DNA of 64,000 nucleotides from Telmatactis stephensoni (Eukaryota; Cnidaria; Anthozoa; Actiniaria; Isophelliidae): NCBI GenBank assembly GCA_029948255.1, contig JALIZF010001769.1, positions 372,001 to 436,000 of the forward strand, read 5' to 3'. Shown piece by piece: positions 1 to 10,802 of this stretch (position 1 is its first letter; each line of letters starts with the position of its first letter). The notes under the pieces were generated by a model. It saw only the letters and a program-made list of their open reading frames with translations, ran no database searches and was not told where the DNA came from. The position numbers and the translations under genes were made by a program.

Positions 1-332
1 TGTCTTTGTCTTTGTCTATGTCTATGTCTGTGTCTGTGTCTGTGTCTTTGTCTATGTCTGTGTCTTTGTCTATGTCTGTGTCTATATGTCTATGTCTATA
101 TGTCTATGTAACTTCAGGGGAAGAATAGATAATTTATGCGAAATGCAAGTGTATAACCAGTTAATTTGCATCGTCTATGTCTGTCTATGTCTGTGTCTGT
201 GTCTTTGTCTATGTCTGTGTCTATATGTCTATGCCTATGTCTATGTCTATGTCTATGTCTATGTCTGTGTCTCTATATCTATATGCCTATTTGTCTATTT
301 CTGTGTCTACATTGTCTGTGTGTCTGTGTCTC
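1..332. repeat. TGTCTN hexamer microsatellite, left block
   Basis: Near-continuous hexamers of the type TGTCTG, TGTCTA and TGTCTT run from the left edge, broken by about 70 bp of unique sequence around 105-175. Long reading frames across it are low-complexity artefacts. The same repeat resumes at 1286, on the far side of the foldback element at 333-1285, so one microsatellite was probably split by an insertion. Confidence 0.9.
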
Positions 333-1285
333 AGCCTAGTACCCAGGCGTTCCTCTGCGAGCCCGAAGCGCGAGCGAGACCTGGGGCGAGCGCGTAAGCG
401 CGAGAGAACGCCTAGCGAATAATGCCAAAAGTGTCCCTGATTTGACCAAAAGTGTCCCTGATTTGACCAACAGTGTCCCTGACCTTTAGCGGACTTAACA
501 ACTTGAATTTTTAAAGTTTTTCCAACAATTTTGGTGGAATGAGTATCGACATTCACCACTGATAGACCAAAAATTGGATTTTTACGAGTTTATATGTTTT
601 TAAGAAAGCATAGAGGAAGATTATAGACTGTAAAGGGGATTTCAGAGTCAAGAGACTACTTACAAGTACATGTTATTCAAATCTACTACATTTTCAAACA
701 ATCACAGTCTTAGTAGTGATTATAAAACTAACTGAGTGAAGTTTGTTTACAATAAAATTTAAATCGAACCCTGTTGCGGCTAAAGGGAACTTGATAAATA
801 TCAGATACATTACATTTATTACAGAGAATCTGACGGAGATTTGTTTTATTTCAAGTGCATAAATATATGTGGATTTAACTCAACTAGTGATAGTAGTCTG
901 TGTAAATAAAGCAATTTCAATTCACCAGAAATTTTAGCGGTATAGATAGCCGTTAATTACTAAGAGATTTTACCTTCGAAATGGAGAATCGAATAGACCG
1001 AACACAACTTATCGTATTACTTCGATCGATGCGAACACACAACCGTTAGAGTTTTGAACGCAGTTCAATTCAGTTAATTTCACATATAGGGTGTCTTGTG
1101 AAATCCGGGAGCATTTAACTGTGAAGTTAACAGCGTCTTCTAAAGCATCACGTTTGTCTCGAGTTTGTCTCTAAGTTAGCATCCGCCATCTTGAACTTTG
1201 GCATTATTCGCTAGGCGTTCCCGTTGGAGTCACTCTGTGACGTCACGTTTTGAAACGAGAGACGGGATAGCCTTGGGACTAGGCT
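333..1285. mobile_element. Foldback-type non-autonomous element with terminal inverted repeats
   Basis: The left end starts AGCCTAGTACCCAGGC and the right end is its near-perfect reverse complement (GCCTTGGGACTAGGCT). A second inner pair, GAACGCCTAGCGAATAATGC at 403 and its exact reverse complement near 1200, lies at the inner edge of each roughly 90-bp arm. The interior has no credible gene. It includes a 21-bp unit present three times from 425. Both sides are the same TGTCTN microsatellite. The superfamily was not identified. Confidence 0.65.
425..485. repeat. 21-bp tandem repeat, three copies
   Basis: The unit CCAAAAGTGTCCCTGATTTGA starts at 425 and 446, with a variant at 467. It lies just inside the left arm of the foldback element at 333-1285. 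Confidence 0.85.
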
Positions 1286-1495
1286 GTCTGTGTCTGTGTC
1301 TGTGTCTGTGTCTGTGTCTGTCTGTGTCTGTGTCTGTGTCTGTGTCTGTGTCTGTGTCTATGTCTGTGTCTATGTCTATGTCTGACTGTGTCTGTGTTTA
1401 TGTCTGTCTGTGTCTATGTCTGTCTGACGTGTCTGTGCCTGTGTCTATGTCTGTCTATGTCTATATGTCTATGTCTATGTCTATGTCTATATACC
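1286..1495. repeat. TGTCTN hexamer microsatellite, right block
   Basis: This is the same hexamer array as 1-332 in the same orientation. It begins directly at the right terminus of the foldback element. Confidence 0.9.
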
Positions 1496-1679
1496 CACTC
1501 TTCAATTTTGAATGGTGCATTTAACATTTGACACGTGTACATGCATACACCCGAAAAACAAACGAACAAAAAGTACACGAGGCAGCAAGCCAAGTTGAAA
1601 CTGAATTGCTCCACTTTTATACAATACAATTATATTTTGCTGAAAAGTAATAAAAGCAAAAAAAAAAAAAAAAAAAAAA

Positions 1680-1727
<48 letters not shown>

Positions 1728-2230
1728 CAAAAAAAAAAAAAAAACAAAAAAAACAAAAACAAAAACAAACAAAAACAAAAAACAAACCGAAAAAGATGGA
1801 AAATGAAGACCTCGGTGTGTCAGTACCCTGGATTATCTCGAATAATTTGGATATTGGATCTGAAGTGGAGCATCACTCAATCTATAACATGGCATTATAG
1901 GACGTTTGATTCCGAACAGCACTTTGTATCTTGATGGAGAACGACACAAACTACTTCCGGTGAATTCGCGCGCTTTGATTGGCTATTTGACGGGCGGGCG
2001 AGATCCCCTCGTAATGCCGGTGGGCGATTACGGAAAATATCCCGGACCGCAAACTATTTTGAAAACACTCCAAGAATTAACTTGCAACACATCGTTCAAA
2101 CAATTCTTCAAAACGAAAAACAAAAATTAATAGTAAACTACTTTCGTTCCATTCTATTAAATAAAGAAAACTTTTACTCGTCAAGCTAAATAATTATATT
2201 ATATTATTGCCAAATAATAGATGTTGGAGA
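1496..2230. other. No gene recognised; contains an A-rich tract
   Basis: The stretch contains a nearly pure adenine run at about 1658-1790 that decays into CAAAAA repeats. Reading frames through the run are lysine-rich artefacts. A 74-codon frame at 1906-2130 has no recognisable domain and no splice context, so it is not called as a gene. Confidence 0.6.
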
Positions 2231-2412
2231 TACGGTGGCCCACAGGGGCAAAACACAGTGCAAAATTGCTTTGAAAACACAACAAAGTGTCGTAGAACAC
2301 AACGAGCTTTCACTGAATACAACAAAGTTTCGTGGAACACAATAATTTTTCACAGAACACAACAAGACCCAACAATGTTTTACAGTACACAAGTCTTTCA
2401 CAAGCAACTAAT
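2231..2412 (+). mobile_element. Dispersed repeat with internal tandem array, copy A
   Basis: It starts with an ACGGTGGCCCACAGG-type end followed by a stretch ending TTTGAAAACACAACAAAG. An array of imperfect AACACAACAA-containing units of about 40 bp follows, and it ends with CACAAGTCTTTCACAAGCAA. A longer copy in the opposite orientation lies at 6330-6616 and shares both ends, so this is a discrete mobile unit with an expandable core. Similar architecture is known in some Helitron-related and pearl-type non-autonomous elements; class membership here is inference. Confidence 0.65.
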
Positions 2413-2481
2413 TAGTTAATGAGGATGAGAAATTTCTTTCAGATTTTTATATTAATGTCGTTTTGGTTGAACATTTTTCAG

Positions 2482-2564
2482 GTCTGTGGACATGGAGCTT
2501 GAAAGTGGACGAACAACACTGCTAATTGTATTAGTCTCATTATGTTCTATATTGTATATAAATG
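2482..2564 (+). CDS. Possible first coding exon encoding a signal peptide
   Basis: A possible exon is bounded by a polypyrimidine-rich acceptor (TTTTTCAG) and a consensus donor (GTAAGT at 2565). From the ATG at 2492 it encodes about 24 residues, starting MELESGRTTLL and continuing into a hydrophobic core (IVLVSLCSILYI), as in a signal peptide or membrane anchor. It ends in phase 1. I could not find the following exons downstream, which hold only repeats and non-coding sequence. It may be a remnant or a chance match. Confidence 0.25.
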
Positions 2565-2567
2565 GTA

Positions 2568-2960
2568 AGTTAATCAAACGTTTAATAACGCCGCTTGCTA
2601 AAGAAATAATACAGCAGTTATATTACATGGTACTCGGATTTCAACCTTCTCCATTCAGAGATCGAAAAGGGTGAAAATTCGAACTATGTTCATATCTAGG
2701 CTGTCACGAAAACGAAAACCACGTTTTATGTCGGATCTTTAACGATGTAAATCAGAAAACCGTTTTATCTATCAAACGTTTAATAGCGCCGCTTGCTAAA
2801 AATGCATCATTTAGAATACATAGTGCCATATTTCGACCATCTCCATCCAGTCCATCCAGAGAAGAAGGTTAAAATCCAGACTAAGTATGCTCATATCTAG
2901 GCTGTCAAGGAAACGATAGGTGTCAGTAGACAAGCACAAGGAAAAAGCATACGGACATTA
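2568..2960. repeat. Tandem duplication, about 203-bp unit, two diverged copies
   Basis: TCAAACGTTTAATA followed by CGCCGCTTGCTAAA occurs near 2573 and again near 2776. In both copies it is followed by similar blocks, including TCATATCTAGGCTGTCA. The first copy begins just after the donor of the putative exon at 2482-2564. No coding content was seen. Confidence 0.7.
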
Positions 2961-5650
2961 GACGTTTATCAGAAAACTGTTTTTATCTATGATTATAAGT
3001 GTTTCATTTTAGAACATGTGTAAGAATTTTTGTCCGGGCGACGTTTGAACTCTGGCCCTGCCCACAACAGACGTATGCTTACTTGAGTAAAAGAACGAAA
3101 AATTCGTCGAAATTTATAATTATCCGAATTTTCGTTACTGAAGCTCCGCGCCATCTGGAATGTGTGCATTAGCTCTGGAAATGGTAGCCACTAAGGTTTG
3201 AAATACCAAAATCAAACTCATAACAATTTAAGTAGTCCAAGGTTATTGCAATGTTGCGCGCAACAGAACGTGTGTTAACCCATGCAACAGGCGCGCGCAA
3301 TGCCCCAGAAAAAGCTCGGTTGTACTTAATTCTGTAGCTGTTGCGCAAAACGTTGCGCGATCTGTTGCAAGGTTGGTATGGCTTCAGAAAAAGAACTCGT
3401 TTCTACTTCTCTAACTGTTGCGCGCACCTGTTGCAGGGTCGGACACACGCACGATGCATGTTGTGTACAATGTTACAAGCTACAGGGAAAATAACATCTT
3501 GTGTTCTGGGTTTCTACAAATTAAGCAACAAGCCCCATTAACAATAGCCCCGAGACCATGTATAGGATAATTCGTCAGGCAGAGCAGTGAATCACTTGAA
3601 AGATTTCATCATGTAATGAAAGCACTATGAAAGATTTAAAAGGTTTACTGTTTTGTTATTAAGTTTCTAGGCAGATATGACATTTCCCAATATTTTGAAT
3701 ACAACAATATAAAAACTTGCGCGAGTTTGGCATTCTGCATTACGAGATTCTCTGTGGAGTTTTCGGGGATACATTTTGACGAGATCAGTTATAATTTAAT
3801 TTCTCGTCTACTTACACAATTAAACTCAAATCGAGAATGTAACTAACAAATTTGGTGTTAATATTGAAGAACAAACGCGTACATGTAAACAACTACGAGC
3901 TTTGTTTTAAAACGATGAGCTAAAAGTATCAATCCAAATTTTATATCACCTTAACTTATAAAATAACTTACCTTTGCTGATGTCTTAATCTGATTAGCTC
4001 TAGGGATATTCCTGAAATAAGAAACGTGGATTCCAACTGAACATCTTTAGTGAGGCCGATCATTTCACTTTGCACGGAAATAAAAATCCATAAGTAATAG
4101 CGTACGTAACGGCGTGAAGCTTGCTGTACTTAAAATAATCATGGAAATTTATTGATCCCTCTTTTGATTGGTTCTTCTATCTCCCTAGGGAATTGGGACA
4201 AATCGATGGAGTAAAACAATGCAGACAAGCTCGATGTTCCTGAAAACTTATTCTTTTATTTTCTCTTTCTATTTATTTACAAAACAGCTATTTTTTGATA
4301 GCTGGACTCTGATTGGTTCATTTCTTTCCCTGGGGAGTATTAGCATTACAATGAAACTTCGCCGAATAGACTACCCCGATTGGTCATTAAATTTATTAAG
4401 TGTCTAGGTAGTGCAGCGGTCTAAGGTGATATCTAAAGGTATGGATTAGGGTCCGGATATCGTCTCCCTCCCTGGCCTTCGGGCTAAGATAACTGTATAA
4501 TATGTAGCACCGGGATAGTAAATTATTCTGTTTCAGTCATTGTTATTAATGATGTATTAATAAGATATGGACATGCAACTCCGACCGGAGTCACCTCCGA
4601 TACGAAGTAGCGGGCAGCCAGCAGAGGTGCCCCTGCACCCCGGCTGAACTGGGTGGGGAGGGTGGGTCGTGATCTCTATTCGCGCCCCGACTCTGATTTC
4701 TTGACCAAGTAATGCATGCAAAGGCGTCCTTTTAATTTATATAAACTGGAAACCAATCAGAACTGCCTATTTTTACCGCCACGGGACATTCCTTCATGAA
4801 AGGAGTCATAAATATCATTTCTTCAACAGAATATACATATTCAATGACTTTGCATAGCGTAAATGGGGCCGAAATCTTCATCCGTAACGTAAGTCGATTC
4901 GATGTCTCGGGAGAATCGTCCCAAAATTTCATTTTCTTTTTTTCTTTTTAGTTATTCATTCAGTCTGTTATTTTATTTCCGGGGGGTGCTCTTTAAGGGG
5001 TTACAGGTTCGATCCTTGTCGACGCCGGGTTCTTTTCTGACTTCTTTTTTTCTTCATTTTTTCCATTTCTTTCCCAAGCTTTAAGTTAAAGTTACATCTT
5101 TTTGAGCTTGTTTTTAAATGTTTGGTGTCTTTAATATTTTTTCTGATAAATTTCATTTTCATTTTTTATTTTTAATTATAATTATTCATATATCTCGCTG
5201 CATTGTTTCTGTGGGGTGCATTTCCTAGACATTACAAATTTCTTTCTTTTTTCCCTTTTTCCCTTTTCTTTTTTCGAATGTCTGGACGTTTTTTCCTATT
5301 TTTCCTTTTTTCGAATATCAGGACTTTTTTTCTCGCAAGTGATAATATTTTTATTTACTTTTAAATACCTATTTGAATAATAAAATTGGAAACCATTTCT
5401 TACAAAATTCCTGACTTACATTAGAATTTGTTCCCGTAGCATGAATTCAAATCGCTAGCTTTGATTTTATTTTATGCGTCAGGTAGCAAATACATACAAT
5501 TATTTTATCCTACACTAAGCCCATAACATAGAAAATACAGCAAATAATGGCAATGTCTCATGGGAAGAGACAGTTGAATACCGCTGAATATACAACGGCT
5601 TTCCTGCTTTCTGATTGGCTGCATTTCCTATGGTGTGGGATAAAACACGA
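2961..5650. other. Non-coding stretch without a recognised gene
   Basis: A block rich in TGTTGCGCGCA-type motifs at about 3245-3450 is internally duplicated. A GGTTCGATCC box at about 5006 resembles a Pol III B box but has no matching A box. T-rich low-complexity sequence fills 4920-5340. No open frame here has splice sites or a recognisable domain. Confidence 0.55.
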
Positions 5651-5679
5651 CATAATGCCTGGTTCACGCTAAGGACGCA

Positions 5680-5905
5680 AGACGACGCAAGACAACGGAA
5701 AACCACGCAAGACCACGCACGATGACTCAACACAACGCATGCAAGACCACGCAAGACAACGCAAGACGAAGCAAGACGACGCAAGACGACGCAAGACAAC
5801 GAAAGACGACGCAAGACAACGCAAGACAACGAAAGACGACGCAAGACGAAGCAAGACAACGCAAGACGACGAAAGACAACGAAAGACGACGCAAGCACGC
5901 GCAAG
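5680..5905. repeat. GACNACGCAA decamer satellite
   Basis: More than twenty units of the form GACGACGCAA, GACAACGCAA or GACAACGAAA stand in tandem. Long frames across it on both strands (arginine/threonine/lysine-rich on plus, leucine/serine/valine-rich on minus) follow from the repeat and are not called as genes. Confidence 0.9.
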
Positions 5906-6329
5906 AAAAATAAAACCTTCGGTTCTTTTGCGCTAGCGTTTATGCCTGCGTCGCTACTTTCACAAGTGAAAACACGAGCTTGGCGTTGTCTTGCTTCGAT
6001 AGTGAAAATCAGGCTATTGTTTTCAGTGTTCTCCGATTGTGCTCTATGTGCCACCTGATCGACGTACACCAGAACGTTCCATTTGAACACGCAAATAGGG
6101 GTGAGGGGAGGAGAGGGATGAGGGAAAGAGGTAACAATTCAAGCTATCCCTGAGTTCCGATACTTAAATAAGCATTAATCTTTATTTTTGAACTTAATAT
6201 TTGCCATGATGTTTGAAAAAATCAGTCCTTTGGAAAGCATTTCTAACAGGGTATATTTGGCTTTCAACCTGGAAATGACCGTTACTAGACATAATCCACA
6301 GATAATCAGACTGGGAAGCCTGTGGCAGC

Positions 6330-6616
6330 TGTGCTTGTGAAAGAGTGTTGCCCCGTGAAAGATTTTAGTTGCTTGTGAAAGACTTGTGTACTGTGAAACT
6401 TTGTTGTGTTCTGTGAGAGATTGTTGTGTTCCACGAAACTTTGTTGTGTTCAGTGAAAGATTGTTGTGTTCCACGAAACTTTGTTGTGTTCTGTGAAAGA
6501 TTGTTGTGTTCCACGAGACTTAATTGTGTTCTGTAAAAGATTGTTGTGTTCCATAAAACTTTGTTGTGTTTTCAAAGGCATTTTGCATTGCGTTTTGACC
6601 CTGTGGGCCACCGTAT
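6330..6616 (-). mobile_element. Dispersed repeat with internal tandem array, copy B
   Basis: This is the inverted and longer relative of the element at 2231-2412. It has the GTTGCTTGTGAAAGACTTGTG end, then about six alternating units of TTGTTGTGTTC with CACGAAAC or TGTGAAAGA, and the CCTGTGGGCCACCGTAT end. Shared termini with a different repeat number suggest that copy number changes after or during mobilisation. Confidence 0.65.
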
Positions 6617-6943
6617 GGAGATAAGCGAATACAAGATAAGGAAAGAGAGAAAATAGAGAAATACACAGATCTTGCAGTGGAAATCCAAAGGCTTTGGAAA
6701 CTGAAGAATGTGAAGATTGTGCCAATAGTAATTGGGGTGTTGGGAATGTTCACCAACAAACTAGAACAATATCTAAAGCATCTTAAGCTAAACATCAAAG
6801 TGGCATTAATTCAGAAAACAGTCTTGTTAGGCTCAGCTAGAATCCTCAGAAGAATCCTATCCGTCTAAGGTGACTTGTTGCCACCTGACAGTAGGATCAG
6901 TTACCAGTGGAAACATCTTTTACTGTGAAATTACAGAAATAAT

Positions 6944-7030
6944 AATAATAATAGTCTTTATTGAACTAGACGCCATATAGGCGTTCACTCGTGCCACCTA
7001 TACAGGGAGGTGCAAAAGGAAAATTACCAC
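6944..7030 (-). repeat. LINE 3'-tail remnant
   Basis: On the minus strand the sequence ends in a hairpin-like CACGAGTGAACGCC motif followed by a short (TTA)n tail, seen on plus as AATAATAATAATAG. ACTCGTGCC-type hairpins recur at 8562, 51244, 53117, 58225 and 60518. The copy at 8562 lies directly 3' of LINE coding sequence, which supports reading the motif as the 3' end of a LINE family. Confidence 0.5.
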
Positions 7031-7230
7031 GAATCATTGCAAATACCGGTACCTACTTTTATTACGTGCTATAAGTCGATAAGAAACACGGAGATACATT
7101 TTTATAAACGGGTAGATTAAAACTAAAACAACTATTAAAAGCTCGAGTCTTTTGTCTTAGTGCCTTAACACTGTTTGCTTTATTGAATGCTGTATTAGAT
7201 GACTTCCCTGTCATATTAAGCTTGTATGTT

Positions 7231-7592
7231 TTTTTCCCCGGGGGGGGGGGGGGGGGGTTCTTTGGGGTCAAAACGCTAGGGATGATCGTCGGAAACCTCC
7301 AAAACGTACCCTAAAAAATACCCAAATGCCAAAATTTTCGACCCTAAAAAATACCTAACAGCTCAAAAATACCCCTAAAAATACCAAAAAATCAAACAAA
7401 AAGTGTTCTAATAAAAAGGCAGTAAGTAAAAAAAATCTCGTTTATTTTGTACCCCTAAAAAATACCATCTTTTCTGAAAAACCTTGGATTTTCTCTGATG
7501 ACCCCTAAAAAAAATACCAAATCGGCGATTTCAGCCCCTAAAAAATACGACGATCAATATAGGGAGTACACCCGGCCCCCCGGGGTTTTTTC
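7231..7592. mobile_element. MITE-like element with CCCCGGGG ends and ACCCCTAAAAAATACC core
   Basis: The ends are inverted (TTTTTCCCCGGGGGG on the left, CCCCCCGGGGTTTTTTC on the right). The interior is made of repeated CCCCTAAAAAATACC motifs. The left end contains an 18-G homopolymer-like run. No coding capacity was seen. Confidence 0.6.
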
Positions 7593-7736
7593 TTGGTTTA
7601 CTTCATCACTGTATACATCACTGTATAATTTACTTCCAAGACTGAATGCATGAATGTGATGGATTTTTGATGATCTGGGTACATGTTTTGCTATGTATTT
7701 TCTTCTGATAAGCTTCCTTATTTTTCTGCTTTTACG

Positions 7737-8102
7737 TTAAGCACGTGTAAGTCGTCTCACTGGAATTCTGCTTGGTTCACGGTCACGAACGCTATGGCAT
7801 TTGTATCTAATACTACTATTGTAATAAATAAACTTTGCATATCGAGATCTACAGCTCTTTATTGATATAAGCTCTGTACATGTATTGTTGTCATCAGCAT
7901 TTATACATAATTCGACTGCTTTCGAATTCTTCTCGCAATTATTGACAGATAATTCGGTTGCTTTCTCAAATATATCACAATCATCAATGTATAAACTTCT
8001 GTAGGTTGCAGAGTAACAGCACATATAAACTTGTTTGAAAATAAATTTAACAACAATCAAAACACAAATAATATAAAGTAAAGTCTTCATATTAAATAGC
8101 AT
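7737..8102 (-). CDS. Hypothetical small secreted or membrane-anchored cysteine-rich protein
   Basis: The 121-codon frame begins with a hydrophobic signal or anchor segment (MKTLLYIICVLIVVKF, at an internal second Met). Its mature part carries eight cysteines, including an adjacent CC pair, and ends in a basic tail (SRIPVRRLTRA). I do not recognise a family. The cysteine spacing does not match the ShK pattern that I checked. The start codon overlaps the stop of the upstream frame at 8092-8346. It could be a real small secreted gene of the kind common in cnidarians, or a chance frame. No splice sites are needed, and no transcript evidence is available here. Confidence 0.3.
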   Translation of the reverse strand: MLFNMKTLLYIICVLIVVKFIFKQVYMCCYSATYRSLYIDDCDIFEKATELSVNNCEKNSKAVELCINADDNNTCTELISIKSCRSRYAKFIYYNSSIRYKCHSVRDREPSRIPVRRLTRA

Positions 8103-8346
8103 AATATAATAATTTCACGGTAAACTTATACAAACTGTTAATCAAGGCTTTCATGGCTGCTTTCAAGCTATTCAAGGCTTTCAAGCTATTCATGGCTTTC
8201 ATGTGTTCGCGGAACAATCCATGCCGAAAACGCTCGACGTCTTTTAGTGTAGATCTACCGCGAACAGTGTGTGCATTTGTAAGCATTTGGAGCGTAAATA
8301 GGGAAAAACAGAAGACAAATAATACCTTCCACATCTTGACTTTCAT
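8092..8346 (-). CDS. Hypothetical small secreted basic peptide with amphipathic repeats
   Basis: The 84-codon frame has a convincing N-terminal signal peptide: a basic MKVKMWK start, a phenylalanine/leucine-rich core and a likely cleavage after TNA. The mature part of about 60 residues is basic and contains repeated NSLKA/MKAL units that would form an amphipathic helix. The DNA beneath is itself repeated (GGCTTTCAAGCTATTCA variants), so the helix repeat may come from local duplication. The frame ends 10 bases inside the next ORF (7737-8102) on the same strand. Function is unknown. Confidence 0.35.
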   Translation of the reverse strand: MKVKMWKVLFVFCFSLFTLQMLTNAHTVRGRSTLKDVERFRHGLFREHMKAMNSLKALNSLKAAMKALINSLYKFTVKLLYYAI

Positions 8347-8561
8347 CGAAGGAACATCAACTGAGACGGGTAATTACTTCTTGTAGAAATTCACATTATG
8401 GTTCTACATACCATTCTACAGCACACTTTATCGAACAAAGTAAAACGAATGATTACATGAAGTAGTTACCGAGAGACCTCATGGCATTATCGTTCCCAGT
8501 CCCTAGTCCTAGTCCCTCTCATTTGCAAAAACCCGACGTTGAACACGAAACGGCATTTTTT

Positions 8562-8804
8562 GACTCGTCCCGGCCTAAAGGCCTGGGCACGAGTAAAAAT
8601 TACAAGTTACAAAACGAACCTGTATTACAACATTGAAAAATAAAAAACACCAAAAAAATAATAATTGTCTTACCTAATGTATACAGAAGTGCAATAATTT
8701 CCCACCCTACAGCCTCCCACTCTGAATATTAAACGAATTGAAAAATGCATCTATTTATAAAACTATTCTTAAAACGTTCGGTATGTACATTTGGGAGCAT
8801 AAAA
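8562..8804 (-). mobile_element. LINE 3' untranslated region
   Basis: This follows directly the 3' end of the LINE coding fragment (8805-9147) and finishes in an ACTCGTGCCCAGGCC / GGCCGGGACGAGT stem-loop. Such terminal hairpins are typical of LINE 3' ends, where they guide reverse transcription. Confidence 0.55.
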
Positions 8805-9147
8805 TTATGACCTAGCTCGATCTCGTAAACCCTCCTTCTGTCTCTGCTGTGGCAGAAGATCATATAAAACATGCCTGGGGTTTGACACTATAGTTTTCCA
8901 CAGTTTCCTATCCCTGGACTGGATAAGCTCGCTCATAGTAGAAAAACTACTAGTATACCAATATTTGAGTGCTCTTTTGTTAAATTTATCTACTCTACTA
9001 AGATACCTGGCATTAAATGCTGTTCCGAATCCCCACACCTCAATAGCATAGCTAAACAATGAAATTATCAAACTGTTATACAGTGTAGTAAGCTCACTTA
9101 GAGAGCACCCATAGAACTTACAATCCCTCAATATGTACAACTAGAGT
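8805..9147 (-). pseudogene. LINE reverse transcriptase, C-terminal fragment (distal half)
   Basis: The translated frame contains the region downstream of the RT catalytic core: a YNSLIISLFSYAIEVWG segment, then YLSRVDKFNKRALKYW. These match the conserved SVL.YG..VWG and L..LQ.RA positions of non-LTR retrotransposon proteins. It is the downstream half of a LINE interrupted by the foldback element at 9152-10798. The upstream half is at 10803-11007. An in-frame stop near the junction shows that it is dead. Confidence 0.8.
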
Positions 9148-9151
9148 TTAA

Positions 9152-10798
9152 GGTGGCTCGACTGGGTTTTGTTTGAGGCGCACCTCCGCTGCTTGATCGC
9201 AAAATGCGTCGCGGCAAAAAACGTATTTTCAAAAAAATTCCACAGCAAGTCTAGGGATAGATTAAAGTTTCTTTTGACGTTTAAATCATTTTGATCGGAG
9301 TTTTCAATAATTTATAGTGGCGGCGGCATGGCGATTTTCATAAACCCGATTTTTTGGAAAAACTAGAGTTTTGTACAAAACCGCATTTATTGTTTCATAA
9401 AATCTAGATCAAGTTCTGCACTCTTACTTAGTTTCAACGATTTCTATGGAAGCGTTTTCGAATAAAACGCGCTTGAACTTTTACGCATCAAAAAAGTAAA
9501 CAATTCCAAGCATTCAGTTTACTTGGCCGAAAACCTTACTTTTAGGACTCGGAAAAAGCTTGTTTTGAGCTCACATTGTCGACACGTTCAATAACTGTTC
9601 GTTTGGGAAAGTAGAACAAAATTGCGTCGCACGATTTTGAGAAATCTGAATTTAGGTCAAGTTGTTAGAGGTGCGCCTTTTCATCGTTTGCTTATCATTT
9701 CACTTATCTTTATAAAAAGTTAGATAACTTAAGATTCCCTCGATATATTTTTTTCTTACTTCAGTATCAGCATTTTCACCAAGTTGTTTCTTGATCCTAC
9801 ACATTTCATGGCCATTGAAGTATTGTAAGATATCCAAAATAAATTATACAAACGTAAATTTTTAGGCCGCTTACTTCGGGTTGACGTTGTTTTGGTCGTC
9901 AAGCATCTCCATTGTCCAGTTTTTTTTCTGAACTTGTGAATTCCGATTTTGCTTGTTGCACTCATCCTTTGTTATTTTAATATAAGCCATTGAAATTGCT
10001 GTTTGAAATTATCATACTCGGAGCCACTCGGAAGGTTTACTGAAAGGCAAACAAGACCGGCATATCGGAATTCACAAGTTCAGAAAAAAAAATAAACAAT
10101 GGAGATACTTGACGACCAAAACAACGTCAACCCGAAGTAAGCGGCCTAAAAATTTACGTTTGTATAATTTATTTTGGATATCTTACAATACTTCAATGGC
10201 CATGAAATGTGTAGGATCAAGAAACAACTTGGTGAAAATGCTGATACTGAAGTAAGAAAAAAATATATCGAGGGAATCTTAAGTTTTCTAGCTTTTTATA
10301 AAGATAAGTGAAATGATAAGCAAACGATGAAAAGGCGCACCTCTAACAACTTGACCTAAATTCAGATTTCTCAAAATCGTGCGACGCAATTTTGTTCTAC
10401 TTTTCCAGACGAACAGCTATTGAACGTGTCGACAATGTGAGCTCAAAACAAGCTTTTTCCGAGTCCTAAAAGTAAGGTTTTCGGCCAAGTAAACTGAATG
10501 CTTGGAATTGTTTACTTTTTTGATGCGTAAAAGTTCAAGCGCGTTTTATTCGAAAACGCTTCCATAGAAATCGTTGAAGCTGAGTAAGAGTGCAGAACTT
10601 GATCTAGATTTTATGAAACAATAAATGTGGTTTTGTACAAAACTCTAGTTTTTCCAAAAAACCGGGTTTATGAAAATCGCCATGCTGCCACTATAAATTA
10701 TTGAAAACTCCGATCAAAATGATTTAAACGTCAAAAGAAACTTTAATCTATCCCTAGACTTGCTGCGGAGGTGCGCCTCAAAACCCAGTCGAGCCACC
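9152..10798. mobile_element. 1.65-kb foldback element flanked by TTAA
   Basis: Two arms of about 740-800 bp, one at 9152-9950 and one at 10059-10798, are near-perfect reverse complements around a spacer of about 110 bp. The termini are GGTGGCTCGACTGGG and its reverse complement. TTAA lies immediately outside both ends (9148-9151 and 10799-10802), consistent with a TTAA target duplication as in piggyBac-type transposition. The left arm has about 50 bp absent from the right arm. There is no transposase frame, so it is non-autonomous. Confidence 0.75.
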
Positions 10799-10802
10799 TT
10801 AA

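Noticed and set aside
86..559. Reading frames of 80-103 codons on both strands over the left microsatellite
   Set aside because: They are built from TGTCTN repeats (Met/Ser/Val or Cys/Leu runs) and the end of the foldback element, with no domain or splice context.
1502..1900. Frames rich in Phe or Lys over the A-tract
   Set aside because: They are pure homopolymer translation.
1906..2130. 74-codon frame starting MIPNSTLYLDGERHK
   Set aside because: No recognisable family, signal, splice sites or neighbours. Its length is within chance for AT-rich DNA.
4995..5022. tRNA-like B box (GGTTCGATCC)
   Set aside because: No A box at the right distance and no cloverleaf could be drawn.
5515..6090. 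191-codon minus frame rich in Leu, Ser and Val
   Set aside because: Most of it is translation of the GACNACGCAA satellite; both flanks lack domains.
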